Shown here: positions 41,386 to 50,109 of the stretch, piece after piece
How the letters are laid out: each line of letters begins with the position of its first letter
How positions within the stretch are numbered: position 1 is the first letter of the stretch
Assembly (NCBI GenBank): GCA_003576685.1
Contig: QOZR01000018.1
Location: forward strand, 1-64,000
DNA length: 64,000 nt
Source of the DNA: Virgifigura deserti
GTDB lineage: Bacteria; Pseudomonadota; Alphaproteobacteria; Dongiales; Dongiaceae
Direction: 5' to 3'
Program-made: the position numbers and the translations under genes
The notes under the pieces: generated by a model
What the model was told of the DNA's origin: nothing
What the model saw: the letters and a program-made list of their open reading frames with translations, nothing else
The model's database searches: none

Positions 41386-41439
41386 CCGTTGGCGCCAACG
41401 GCTGATTGATTCGGGTCGGTCCATGATCGCGACCGACCC
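41386..41439. terminator. Two hairpins after the OMP gene
   Basis: A perfect 16-bp palindrome CCGTTGGCGCCAACGG is followed by GGGTCGGTC...GACCGACCC (9-bp stem, 9-nt loop). They lie 15 nt past the outer-membrane protein stop. No U-tract is seen. Confidence 0.5.
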
Positions 41440-41603
41440 TCGGATGCCGGCCGGAAGGAACGCTCAGATCCGACAGCCGCAGTGGCCGTGGCCCGAGGCC
41501 GCCGAGCGCCAGGCCACATAACCCGCTGCCCACCGACGCCGGGCACGATCAGGCGAGCCCAGGCTTCTGCTTTCCGCCCCGGCCTTGCCCCTCGGGTTCC
41601 TCC

Positions 41604-41669
41604 TTTTGCGATGGGCGATACCTCGATCGCATCGTTCGGCACCAGCCAAGCCTGTTCTAACCTTTGCAA
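41604..41669 (+). promoter_or_regulatory. Conserved EPS upstream block, copy 1 (before wzc-like gene)
   Basis: About 62 bp align without gaps to 59172-59236, with roughly three quarters identity. The core TACCTCGATCGCATCGTTC (19 nt) is identical, and both share TTTGCGATG upstream and TAACCTT downstream. A dyad TGCGAT-N13-ATCGCA (41607-41631) is preserved in both. It lies about 125-190 bp before the start codon. It may be a shared operator/promoter, or a short leader peptide (start ATG, xxTSIASF) conserved at DNA level. Confidence 0.6.
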
Positions 41670-41793
41670 ATGCAATCGAGGCGGCAAGCTGCGGCAAGGC
41701 AGCGCCGATGTCGACGGCCGACCCATCGGCAATGCTCCCCGTCAAAGAGCACGCTGCTTCCGTCATCATTGTACGAGGGCCGTAGCGATCGCC

Positions 41794-44025
41794 ATGAACA
41801 CTCTCTCAAATCCCTCGCGTTTCCCGGCCGTCGTAGCGACATCGCCGTCGGATGATATCGATATCCGCAGGCTTCTCCGGACGGTGTGGCGCCACAAGCT
41901 CCTGATCGTCTTCGTGACGTCCGTCCTTCTTGTCCTGAGCCACGCTTACATCACAAGCCTGACGCCGCTTTACACCGCCGAAGCCGTCATGGTGCTGGAC
42001 ATAAGGCGGCCGAACATCCTGGACATCGACCCGATCGTCGCCGACCGGACCGCGACCGACACCGTGATCCGCAGCGAAGTCGATATCCTGCGCTCGCGGT
42101 CGCTGGCACGGCGGGTGGTTCAGGAGATGGGACTGCTGCGGGATCCGGAATTCAATCCTCGCCTGCGGCCGCACGAACCCGGCCTGCTGGATCGTATTGC
42201 CGCTATCAAATGGGTGCCGTCTGAGATTCGGGCCTATCTCGTCAGTTCACCGGCAGAACCGGCGGAGGACATCTCGGAGCCGCTGCTGGCCTCGGTAACC
42301 GGTGGGGTCCTGAATCGCCTGACCGTCGTCAATGACGGCCGCTCCTACACGATCCGTCTGCGGTTCGAGTCCGAGGACGCCGAAAAGGCCGCACGCATCG
42401 TCAATGCCTTCGCCGATCTCTATCTGACCGGCCAGCTCGAAGCCAAGTACGACGCCGCGGAACGGGGTGCCGTGTGGCTCGAGAACAAGATCGGCGAACT
42501 GCGGGAGCGCGTGCAACGGGCCGAGAACAAGGTTGTCGAGTATCAGGAGCAGAACTCGCTGGTGACAGTCGGGGAGGAAACACCGCTGACGAAGCTTCTG
42601 ACGAACCTCAGCAACGCGCTCATTGAAACCAAGACGGACGTCTTGAAGGCTCAAGCGCGTCTCGGCGAAGTCCAAGAGGGCGCGAAATCGTCCGACAGCC
42701 CATCCACGGCTTCGATCATCGCCAGTTCACCGCTGGTTCAAGGTCTCCGTGCTCAGATCATCGCCGCGGAGAGCCGCTTGGCCCAGTTGCGGAGCACCTA
42801 TCGCCCCACCTACCCGACGGTCGTCCAGGCGGAAGCCGAGCTCAACGAGCTGAAAGCCCGACTGCAGACGGAGATCGACCGTGTCTTGGCAGGCGTAGAG
42901 GGCGACGCTCGGGTGACGGAGCATGAAGAGGAGACAATCGCGGCTCATGTCAAAAAGCTCGAGGCGCGCTATCTCGAAGCGTACCGCAGGCAGGTCGAAC
43001 TGACCCAGCTCCAGAGCGAAGCCGCGGCGGCCCGATCCCTGTTCGATACGTTCGTCGGAAGCCTGGACCGGACGACCATTCAGCTCGACCTGCTGCAGCC
43101 CGATGCCCGCGTCCTGTCGCGCGCCGAGCCGCCCTCATGGCCCTCCTATCCGCAGCGGGAGATTCTTCTGGCTCTCGCCGCCACGGGATCGCTGTTGGTG
43201 AGTCTGGCCCTCGTCACCATCAAGGAGATGCTTCAGAAGGGCTTCCATAACGCAGAGCAGGTCGAAAAGGCGTTCGGCGTGCCGGTTATCGGGATGATTC
43301 CCCTGGTGAAGAACCGTGGCGTCGGACGCAAGCACCCGTCCATCTACGCCCTCCAGAATCCCTTGTCCGCCTATACCGAGTCGATCCGCCTGATCCGCAC
43401 GCGGATCCAAGGCGTTCGCACGCATCGCCAGTCGCAGGTCGTGCTCGTCACCTCGGCGCTGCCGGATGAGGGAAAGACCGAGCTATCCCTGGCGCTTGGC
43501 CGTCTCAGCGCGGCGTCGGGTCAACGTGTGATGCTGATCGAGTGCGATCTTCGCCGACCGAGCATCGCGGCAAACCTCGGCATCGACGGCCGCAATGGCT
43601 TGGCGCAAGCCCTGGCCGGCGAGACCACGATCAAGGATGTCCTCCAGGTCGACGAGCGGTCCGGCATGCTGGTCATTCCCGCCGGCCGCAGCAGCGCCCG
43701 GGCGATCGAGCTGCTGATTTCCCAGGGCATGGACAAGCTGATCCGGGTGGCCGCCGAACTGAGCGATCTGGTCATCCTCGACGCTCCGCCGGTCACGCTC
43801 GTGACCGATCCCATCGTGCTGTCCGGGATCGCCGATACCACGCTGCTCGCGGTCCGCTGGGGCCGCACCCCGCGACCGCTTGTCGCCACAGCCCTGAAGA
43901 AGCTCGCCATGGCCGAGGCGCCGATGACGGGGATCGTCCTGTCGCAGGTCAATCTCTCGCGCCAGGCCAGCTACGGCTTCGGCGATGTCCCGAACGGCTA
44001 TCTGAAGAGCTATCTCGCGTCGTGA
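41794..44025 (+). CDS. Wzc/GumC-type polysaccharide co-polymerase with tyrosine kinase domain
   Basis: A 743-residue protein of the ExoP/Wzc type: an N-terminal Wzz domain with TM1 (about 32-50), a long coiled-coil periplasmic region, TM2 (about 452-472), and a cytoplasmic BY-kinase domain. Kinase motifs are Walker A SALPDEGKTELS (about 555-567), Walker A' LIECDLRRP and Walker B LVILDAPPV. The Walker A has Glu after the GKT where most have Ser/Thr. The last 20 residues hold three tyrosines. It should control polymer length and export with Wza and Wzy. The ATG at 41794 is chosen because the upstream extension is implausible. Confidence 0.92.
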   Translation: MNTLSNPSRFPAVVATSPSDDIDIRRLLRTVWRHKLLIVFVTSVLLVLSHAYITSLTPLYTAEAVMVLDIRRPNILDIDPIVADRTATDTVIRSEVDILRSRSLARRVVQEMGLLRDPEFNPRLRPHEPGLLDRIAAIKWVPSEIRAYLVSSPAEPAEDISEPLLASVTGGVLNRLTVVNDGRSYTIRLRFESEDAEKAARIVNAFADLYLTGQLEAKYDAAERGAVWLENKIGELRERVQRAENKVVEYQEQNSLVTVGEETPLTKLLTNLSNALIETKTDVLKAQARLGEVQEGAKSSDSPSTASIIASSPLVQGLRAQIIAAESRLAQLRSTYRPTYPTVVQAEAELNELKARLQTEIDRVLAGVEGDARVTEHEEETIAAHVKKLEARYLEAYRRQVELTQLQSEAAAARSLFDTFVGSLDRTTIQLDLLQPDARVLSRAEPPSWPSYPQREILLALAATGSLLVSLALVTIKEMLQKGFHNAEQVEKAFGVPVIGMIPLVKNRGVGRKHPSIYALQNPLSAYTESIRLIRTRIQGVRTHRQSQVVLVTSALPDEGKTELSLALGRLSAASGQRVMLIECDLRRPSIAANLGIDGRNGLAQALAGETTIKDVLQVDERSGMLVIPAGRSSARAIELLISQGMDKLIRVAAELSDLVILDAPPVTLVTDPIVLSGIADTTLLAVRWGRTPRPLVATALKKLAMAEAPMTGIVLSQVNLSRQASYGFGDVPNGYLKSYLAS

Positions 44026-44175
44026 CGCGCAAGGTTGCCATGGAACGCGCGTTCTGGGGTATGAGCGGCCCGGGGAGCGTTCTGGCGCCTTACGCGCTGT
44101 GTCACGTCGATCTCGGACGCGTCCGGCCGCTAACGTCCTCGACAGTCCTCACCTATCGCGCCGAAACGGACAGGT

Positions 44176-45420
44176 ATGAGCAGTAACCCGGCCGAAAGGC
44201 GCAGCACACCGAGCATCAACCTCTTGCGCGTGCGGGACAACGCTCCTGCGAAGGCGCTTACCGTCAACTCGTCCATGGTGCCGGAGCCGCAGCGCACAGC
44301 CGCCCGTCGTCTTAAGATCTGCTATGTCGCCGAAACGGTTCGTACCGGAGTCGGCCGTCATCTCCGGGATCTCATTGAGGCCATGACCGCCCGCGGGCAT
44401 GAGATCCACCTCCTTCACTCCTTCCGCCGCACGGATCCGCACCTGCTGCGAGAAATCCAGGATCTGCCGAGAGTGCGCTGCAAGGCCTTCGCCATGCGGC
44501 GCGAGCCGCACTGGTCGGACATCAGCGTCATCTATGCGCTCGCCCGCTATATACGCAGAAAGGGGCCCTTCGATGTGGTGCATGGCCACAGCTCCAAGGG
44601 TGGCGCTTACGCCCGCCTCCTCGGCCTCCAAAGCCGGTGCAAGCGCGTCTATACGCCGCATGCCTTCGTGACGATGTCTCCGCACCTTTCCTCGCTCTAT
44701 CGAGGAACCTATGCCTGTGTGGAGCGCGGATTGTCCCACCTGTCGGACCGGATCATTTGTACGTCGGACCTAGAAAGGACCCATGCCGTCGAGCTGGGGA
44801 TCCGACTGGACAAGCTGACCGTCGTGCCCAACGGGCTGTCACCGTACGATGTTCGGATGGGGAGCCGCGCGCGGGAGCGCCTGGGGTCGGCGGCGGACGT
44901 GGTCGTCATCGGCTTCGTCGGGCGGATGGATGCGCAAAAGGCGCCGGAGCGGTTGGTGGAGGCGGCCGCGCGAATCATCGGGCGGGGACGCAAGTTACAT
45001 ATCGTCATGATCGGCGACGGCCCTCTTCGCGAAAGCCTTATGGCTCTCACACGGCGCCTTCATATCGCGGACGCCTTTTCCTGGCTCGGCGTGGCGGTGG
45101 CTCGAGAGTGGTTGACGGCGTTCGACGTGCTGGCCATGCCAAGCCGATATGAAGGCTTCTCCTACGTCCTTTTGGAGGCCCTTCACAATGGCGTGCCGGT
45201 CGTCTGCACGGCGGTCGGCGGCGTTGCGGAAGCGATCGAGGACGGCGTCAACGGCTTCGTGGTGCCGCATGACGACATCGATGCGCTCGCACACCGCCTC
45301 GCCCAGCTCGCCGACGACCCGGACCTGCGGGTCAGAATGGGGCTATGTGCGCGTCGGCGTTCGACGCAATTCTCGCTACAGCGTATGGTCGACGGAACTG
45401 AGGAAATCTATCTCAGCTGA
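44176..45420 (+). CDS. Glycosyltransferase family 4
   Basis: A 414-residue GT-B enzyme. The N-terminal acceptor domain begins at KICYVAETVRTGVGRHLRDLIEAM after a ~45-residue polar leader. The C-terminal GT4 domain shows VVPNGLSPYDV, GFVGRMDAQKAPERLVEAA and the nucleotide-sugar site EGFSYVLLEALHNGVPVV with E-x7-E spacing. It should add a hexose or deoxyhexose to the lipid-linked EPS repeat in the cytoplasm. It runs tail-to-tail with a minus-strand GT2 gene and overlaps it by 8 nt. Confidence 0.9.
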   Translation: MSSNPAERRSTPSINLLRVRDNAPAKALTVNSSMVPEPQRTAARRLKICYVAETVRTGVGRHLRDLIEAMTARGHEIHLLHSFRRTDPHLLREIQDLPRVRCKAFAMRREPHWSDISVIYALARYIRRKGPFDVVHGHSSKGGAYARLLGLQSRCKRVYTPHAFVTMSPHLSSLYRGTYACVERGLSHLSDRIICTSDLERTHAVELGIRLDKLTVVPNGLSPYDVRMGSRARERLGSAADVVVIGFVGRMDAQKAPERLVEAAARIIGRGRKLHIVMIGDGPLRESLMALTRRLHIADAFSWLGVAVAREWLTAFDVLAMPSRYEGFSYVLLEALHNGVPVVCTAVGGVAEAIEDGVNGFVVPHDDIDALAHRLAQLADDPDLRVRMGLCARRRSTQFSLQRMVDGTEEIYLS

Positions 45421-46339
45421 ACGGCCGCGTCCCGTCACCTCGAAAATCGACGGTATGAATGGGCACGTAGGAGGCGTTAATCCTGCTGCGGACGAGCCGA
45501 TAGAGCGGAGCGGCCACCGCCGTCATACGCTGCGACATAGCCGTCTTTGCGATACGGAACAGGGCCTCCATGCGGGCAGCCACGGGGTGGCGGCCATGCG
45601 CTACGGCAATCGCCTCCACCTCGCGGATGGTCCGTACATAACGGGTATTGGAAATGCCGTCATGCGTCATATGGCCGATCAGCCCGGGCAGATGGACACC
45701 GCGCCCGCCGGCCACATGCAGACGCAGGAACCAGTCGTAATCCATCGCGCAGCGATATCGGAGATCGAAGAGGCCGATGCGCTCAAAGGCCGCGCGGCGC
45801 ACCAAAACGGTCGGGTGATTCAGCGCCGGCATGCGGTTGTGAATGGTCGTCCGGTAATCCGGGTCGCCGAGATAGAGGAAGATCGGACGGTCGCTCCGAT
45901 AGAAGATCAGATCCCCGAAGACGAAATCGGCGCGCGTCTCCTCCAGCCCTTGCACGGCAACGGAAACCTGTTCGGGCGACAGCCAATCGTCGGCATTAAT
46001 GATCTGGACGTAATCGCCGCCGGCCAGGGCGATGCCCTTGTTGAAGGCATCGCTGATTCCCCGGTCCGCCTCGCTGATCCAATAGTCGCAAGGACGAAGG
46101 CGCTCCTTCAACAGCTCCGTCGTCCCGTCGGTGGAGCCGCCATCCACGACGACATGCTCGAAACCCGGGAACGATTGGCCTTGGACACTGGCGATGGTTC
46201 GCTCCAGCGTCGGCCGCGCGTTCAATGCGACGGTTATCAGCGTGACCTTCGGCCTCCGGGAGCCGGCCGGACCTGCGCCGGAAGCGCCGAAGCGGCGCTG
46301 ACGCAGGAGGCGATAATCGTCGAGAGTCGGCGCCGCCAT
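45413..46339 (-). CDS. Glycosyltransferase family 2 (WcaA/EpsE-like)
   Basis: A 308-residue GT-A enzyme without membrane segments. The domain shows VTLITVALNARPTLERTIASVQ, VVDGGSTDGT, SEADRGISDAFNKGIALAGGDYVQIINADDWL (the DxD-like acidic site is NADD) and a late PALNHPTVLVRRAAFERIG. It is of the type that adds GlcNAc- or galactose-like residues to EPS repeats. It is transcribed with the next upstream gene (5-nt gap). Confidence 0.9.
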   Translation of the reverse strand: MAAPTLDDYRLLRQRRFGASGAGPAGSRRPKVTLITVALNARPTLERTIASVQGQSFPGFEHVVVDGGSTDGTTELLKERLRPCDYWISEADRGISDAFNKGIALAGGDYVQIINADDWLSPEQVSVAVQGLEETRADFVFGDLIFYRSDRPIFLYLGDPDYRTTIHNRMPALNHPTVLVRRAAFERIGLFDLRYRCAMDYDWFLRLHVAGGRGVHLPGLIGHMTHDGISNTRYVRTIREVEAIAVAHGRHPVAARMEALFRIAKTAMSQRMTAVAAPLYRLVRSRINASYVPIHTVDFRGDGTRPFS

Positions 46340-46344
46340 CCCGA

Positions 46345-47337
46345 TCAGGACGGGCTCTGCCCGTCAAGGAGCGCGCGTTCCCGTCTATGGAAGCGATGCT
46401 CCTCGACGACCCGTCTGATCTTGTTCCTGAGCCGGGCGGAAAGCGACCTGTCGTCGATGAATTGCCTGTGCGCGTAATCGTCATAGGCATGATCGCGCGC
46501 GATCATCGGCGGATGCCGCAGCGGAAAGGATATATCTTGCAAGGCCAGCTTGCCGTAACCGCCACTCACCTTGGTATGGGTGGACTCCGGGCCGAAACCG
46601 ATATTGCGCACCAGGTTCCGTCCGGGCACCGCCGTCAATCCGCCCTGGAGCCAGCAGGAGAACATGAACGGATAGCCCCAGGAATCGAACTTTCGAAGAT
46701 AGGCGGAGGTCATGATCTTCTGCCAGTAGGCAGCCTGAGCCGGATCGGGAAAGACATGGGACAGCAGCGCGTTGTCGCGGACTTCCGGCCAAAGCGTCAT
46801 CGCGGGATCGAAGGCCTCCCAGCTTCGTCGCCAGAAGGCGCGCCCCCAGGTGCATGGCAGGATCGAAAAGCCGTAGCTGTATTTGGACGACCAGGACGGC
46901 GACAGGCAGAGGCCGGTGATGGCCGCGACCCGGGGCTCATCCCGGTAGTGCCGCAGGAGATCCTGGCAGAACCGGAAAAAGCCGGGATGAGGAACCGTAT
47001 CATCTTCGAGGAATATCGCCTCGTTCACCTGACTAAATACCCAGTCGGTTCCGCTGATCGTTCTCGCCCGGCACCCCATATTGGTGTCGGCGAAATCCGT
47101 CTTCACGTCACAAGGCCAAGTCACGTTCTCGATGACTGCGCGGGCTTGTCTACACTTCTCGTCGTCCGTCGAGTGAGATGGCCGCGGGCCGTCGGCAATG
47201 ATGAAGAGCGTCTTCGGGCGGACCGCGGCGATCGCATCGAACACCCTCTTGGTGTGAGCGGGCCGGTTGAAGATCACGAAGGCCACCGGCGCTCTAAGAT
47301 CGACGTCCGACATCGGCTCCGAGATGATCTCCGACAT
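46345..47337 (-). CDS. HlpA-like nucleotide-sugar glycosyltransferase
   Basis: A 330-residue GT-A-like protein of the kind often annotated as haemolytic protein HlpA-like, found in many polysaccharide clusters. Visible segments are VAFVIFNRPAHTKRVFDAIA, the acidic FLEDDTVPHPGFFRFCQDLL (candidate DxD metal site), WGRAFWRRSWEAF and NIGFGPESTHTK. The acceptor and donor are unknown. The ATG with GGAG and 4-nt spacing is used; a GTG further upstream is possible, as is an ATG eight codons in. Confidence 0.82.
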   Translation of the reverse strand: MSEIISEPMSDVDLRAPVAFVIFNRPAHTKRVFDAIAAVRPKTLFIIADGPRPSHSTDDEKCRQARAVIENVTWPCDVKTDFADTNMGCRARTISGTDWVFSQVNEAIFLEDDTVPHPGFFRFCQDLLRHYRDEPRVAAITGLCLSPSWSSKYSYGFSILPCTWGRAFWRRSWEAFDPAMTLWPEVRDNALLSHVFPDPAQAAYWQKIMTSAYLRKFDSWGYPFMFSCWLQGGLTAVPGRNLVRNIGFGPESTHTKVSGGYGKLALQDISFPLRHPPMIARDHAYDDYAHRQFIDDRSLSARLRNKIRRVVEEHRFHRRERALLDGQSPS

Positions 47338-47548
47338 GGGCTCCGCCGCTCCTCCGATCAGGCTGTCGCCGCTCCGCCCCGGCACCTAGTGCAACACCGG
47401 AGAGCAGGCCTGTCACAAGCGCATGAGACCGACCCCCTATGAGCAGGCGATCGAACCGTAAGAGGTAATTGCGGTCGTGCCGACGGGTGTCGGATGATTC
47501 CCCCTGAACGCGTGCTCTCGAAGACCCGGCCGCCTCGCCCGGGCAGCT

Positions 47549-49042
47549 TTGTTTTTGCATCGAGAATTCAGATTGCTTGACAAGAAAACCATCGTGAAAA
47601 GCGCGATCTGGTCGACCGCCGGAAGCTGGGGCAGTCAAGTCATCGGGCTCGCGGTCTTCACCATTCTGGCGATCTTTCTCGGTCCGGAGGCTTACGGCCT
47701 GATCGCGATGGCAATGGCGGTCATCGCGGTTTCCGACGTTCTCATCGTCGGCGGCATCGCCGACGCGCTGATTCAGAGAAAGCAGCTCGCGCGGGAGCAC
47801 ATCGACAGTGTGTTCTGGCTGCTTATCGGGCTTGCCGCATGCATTGTCGCCTTGGCGCAGATTTGCGCCGGGCCGATCGCGAACGCCTTCGGCGAGCCAC
47901 GCATCGCGGAGCTGATCCGATGGCTTGGCATTCTGCCGGTCCTGCATGCGCTGTCCGCCGTTCCCACCGCCCTGCTCACACGTGACATGCGCTTCGATCT
48001 GCTTGCCCTGCGCTCGGTGCTCGGGCTGAGCATCGGTGGCGCTGTCGGCATCGGCATGGCCCTAAACGGCTTCGGAGCCTGGAGCCTGGTGGGCCAGCAG
48101 CTGACCCAGCAGGCGATCATCGCCGCGGTTCTGTGGAGCACCGGGCGATGGCGCCCCGGGCTCAGATTCTCGCTCCGGCATCTGCGTGAGCTCCTGGGGT
48201 TCGGCAGCCAGATGATTGGCCTGAAGCTCGTCAAGCTGGGCGAACAGCAGTTGGTGCGCATCATCATCGGAGCGTCGCTCGGCCCGACGGCGCTGGGCTT
48301 CTTCCACATGGGATGGCGCCTGCTCGACATTCTGCGATCCTGTCTGCTCCTGCCGCTGGCCAATACGGCCATGCCGGCATTTTCGAAGATGCAATCGAAC
48401 CTGCCGCAGGTTCGCCGCGCACTCCATACCGGTGCCCGACTCTCTACGCTGATCGGCTTTCCTAGTTTCCTGGGCTTGGCCGCCATAGCTCCGAGCCTGA
48501 TCCCCTCCGTGTTCGGCGAGCAATGGGCCGGAAGCATCCGCGTGACACAGATTCTCGCGCTCCTGGGTGCCTTGTGGTCGCTGACCCATTTCTACGGCGC
48601 CGTGATGCGCGGATTGGGACGCCCGATGATGCAGTTGGCGCCGCAGATTCTGGGGTTCGCCCTGCTCTCGCTGATGCTGTTCTTCTTCGCGCGGCACGGC
48701 ATCGAGGCGGTCGCGTGGTGCATGCTCATCCGGGCTCTGCTGATCCTTCCGCTCACCGCCTACCTGGCACGTCGCCTGACCGGTCTGCAGGTCAACAAGC
48801 AATATCGCGCCTGCTTGCCGGCGCTGGTCTCGTCGGTTGCCATGGCCGCCGCCGTGATCGGCTGGCGCTCGGCGATGACCGGCAGGTTAAGCGGCCTGAT
48901 GATGCTGGCTTCCGGTGTCCTTGTCGGGGTCGCGGTTTATTGCGCCTGCATCGTCGTTCTCGATCGTCGCGTCGCCCGAGAGGTGATTGACCTGGGGATG
49001 GTGGCCCTGGGACGACGCCCCATTGCCGGAGTCGACTCATGA
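47549..49042 (+). CDS. Wzx-like polysaccharide flippase (PST/MOP family)
   Basis: A 497-residue protein with about twelve to fourteen membrane segments. The family opening KSAIWSTAGSWGSQVIGLAVFTILAIFLGPEAYGLIAMAMAV and the middle segment FGSQMIGLKLVKLGEQQLVRIIIGASLGPTALGFF are typical of RfbX/Wzx-like exporters. It should flip the undecaprenyl-diphosphate-linked repeat unit. Starts are TTG codons: 47549 as given, or 47573 (MLDKKTIVKSA), which looks more natural for the family. Neither has a strong ribosome site. Confidence 0.9.
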   Translation: MFLHREFRLLDKKTIVKSAIWSTAGSWGSQVIGLAVFTILAIFLGPEAYGLIAMAMAVIAVSDVLIVGGIADALIQRKQLAREHIDSVFWLLIGLAACIVALAQICAGPIANAFGEPRIAELIRWLGILPVLHALSAVPTALLTRDMRFDLLALRSVLGLSIGGAVGIGMALNGFGAWSLVGQQLTQQAIIAAVLWSTGRWRPGLRFSLRHLRELLGFGSQMIGLKLVKLGEQQLVRIIIGASLGPTALGFFHMGWRLLDILRSCLLLPLANTAMPAFSKMQSNLPQVRRALHTGARLSTLIGFPSFLGLAAIAPSLIPSVFGEQWAGSIRVTQILALLGALWSLTHFYGAVMRGLGRPMMQLAPQILGFALLSLMLFFFARHGIEAVAWCMLIRALLILPLTAYLARRLTGLQVNKQYRACLPALVSSVAMAAAVIGWRSAMTGRLSGLMMLASGVLVGVAVYCACIVVLDRRVAREVIDLGMVALGRRPIAGVDS

Positions 49043-49107
49043 CCGGTCCGCGAGAGGGCGGCCCGCGATCCAGTCGCCATCGCACCCCCTGAAGGAGCAC
49101 CCGACAG

Positions 49108-50028
49108 ATGAGCAGTGTCCTCGCGTTCTTCCTGTCCCCCGGCCGCAGCGGAACCCAGTGGATCACCGACGTGCTTCGCCGGGATTACTCGGACATCGCG
49201 GAGGTTGTGCACGAGCCGGTGACCCATAACTATCGGCCGAAATCGACCCTGCGCACCGGACGCTTTGCCGACGCCATCGAGCAAAGCGACGAGCTGAGGC
49301 AGCATCTGGCCCGCATCGAGACTCTGCTGCAGTCCGGACGATCCTATATCGAGACAGGATGGCCCGCCTTCGCTTGGATTCCCTACTTCATGGACAAGTA
49401 CCAGCCGGCCATCAGGCTGGTTCATGTCACGCGCCATCCCGTCTACTTCGCGCTCTCGATGGAGACGCATGGCTTCTACAATCCTGATACTCGGAACGAT
49501 GGCTATGTCCAGCATGCGCAGCTCGACCCGACGGATCCGGGCGTGCTGCACAAGGAATATGGCGATCGGTGGAACGGGCTGTCGCGTTTCGAGAAATGCC
49601 TTTTCCAGTGGCTCGAGATACATGCCTATGCGCTTGAGCTGCACCGCAAACATCCTGACGTGCCGTTCCTGCGCCTTCGCATGGAGGATCTCACAGCGTC
49701 AAACGCGGCCTGGGCTGAAATGACACACTTCCTCGGTCTGCCGGCCAGAGGCGCGAAGGCCCAAGCTCCGCGTCGAGGTCCCGTCGACAGATACAAATAC
49801 AGACGCGACGCGATCTCCGACCCGACCCTCATTTTCAATCATCCCGCCGTTCTCAAGCTGGCGGCCGAATTCGGGTATGACCCCTACGACTTCGACAGGA
49901 GCGAAATCGCCGGCCGCTATCAGCGCCCTTGGCATCAACGGACACTGAAGAGCATTGGCAAGCGGATAATACCGAAGCGGTACCAACGCGCCGTCGGTCA
50001 GATGGCACATAGGCTGTGGGATAGTTGA
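49108..50028 (+). CDS. Sulfotransferase-like protein
   Basis: A 306-residue P-loop protein with the two sulfotransferase landmarks: 5'-phosphosulfate loop SPGRSGTQW (residues 10-18) and a 3'-phosphate site around HVTRHPVYFALS. Late motifs (FLRLRMEDL, FLGLPARGA) also fit. It probably transfers sulfate from PAPS to a hydroxyl on the EPS. No signal peptide or transmembrane segment is seen, so it acts in the cytoplasm on lipid-linked intermediates. It lies between wzx-like and wzy-like genes on the same strand. Confidence 0.82.
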   Translation: MSSVLAFFLSPGRSGTQWITDVLRRDYSDIAEVVHEPVTHNYRPKSTLRTGRFADAIEQSDELRQHLARIETLLQSGRSYIETGWPAFAWIPYFMDKYQPAIRLVHVTRHPVYFALSMETHGFYNPDTRNDGYVQHAQLDPTDPGVLHKEYGDRWNGLSRFEKCLFQWLEIHAYALELHRKHPDVPFLRLRMEDLTASNAAWAEMTHFLGLPARGAKAQAPRRGPVDRYKYRRDAISDPTLIFNHPAVLKLAAEFGYDPYDFDRSEIAGRYQRPWHQRTLKSIGKRIIPKRYQRAVGQMAHRLWDS

Positions 50029-50109
50029 CGAGCCATTTCTTGCGAGGAAGCGAGCGGGCGCCCCCCTTTGGTGCCCCCTTGGTGCCATAGAGTTTCTCCG
50101 GGGCATGCA

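Larger units (their letters stand above)
41372..41793. other. Regulatory region before the wzc-like gene
   Basis: Contains hairpins next to the OMP stop codon and a conserved dyad block (listed separately). A reading frame crosses it from 41482 in frame with the wzc-like gene, but its 104 residues are Pro/Arg-rich and unlikely. Confidence 0.55.

Noticed and set aside
41482..41793. N-terminal extension of the wzc-like gene
   Set aside because: 104 Pro/Arg-rich residues that cover the hairpins and the conserved regulatory block; no family similarity.
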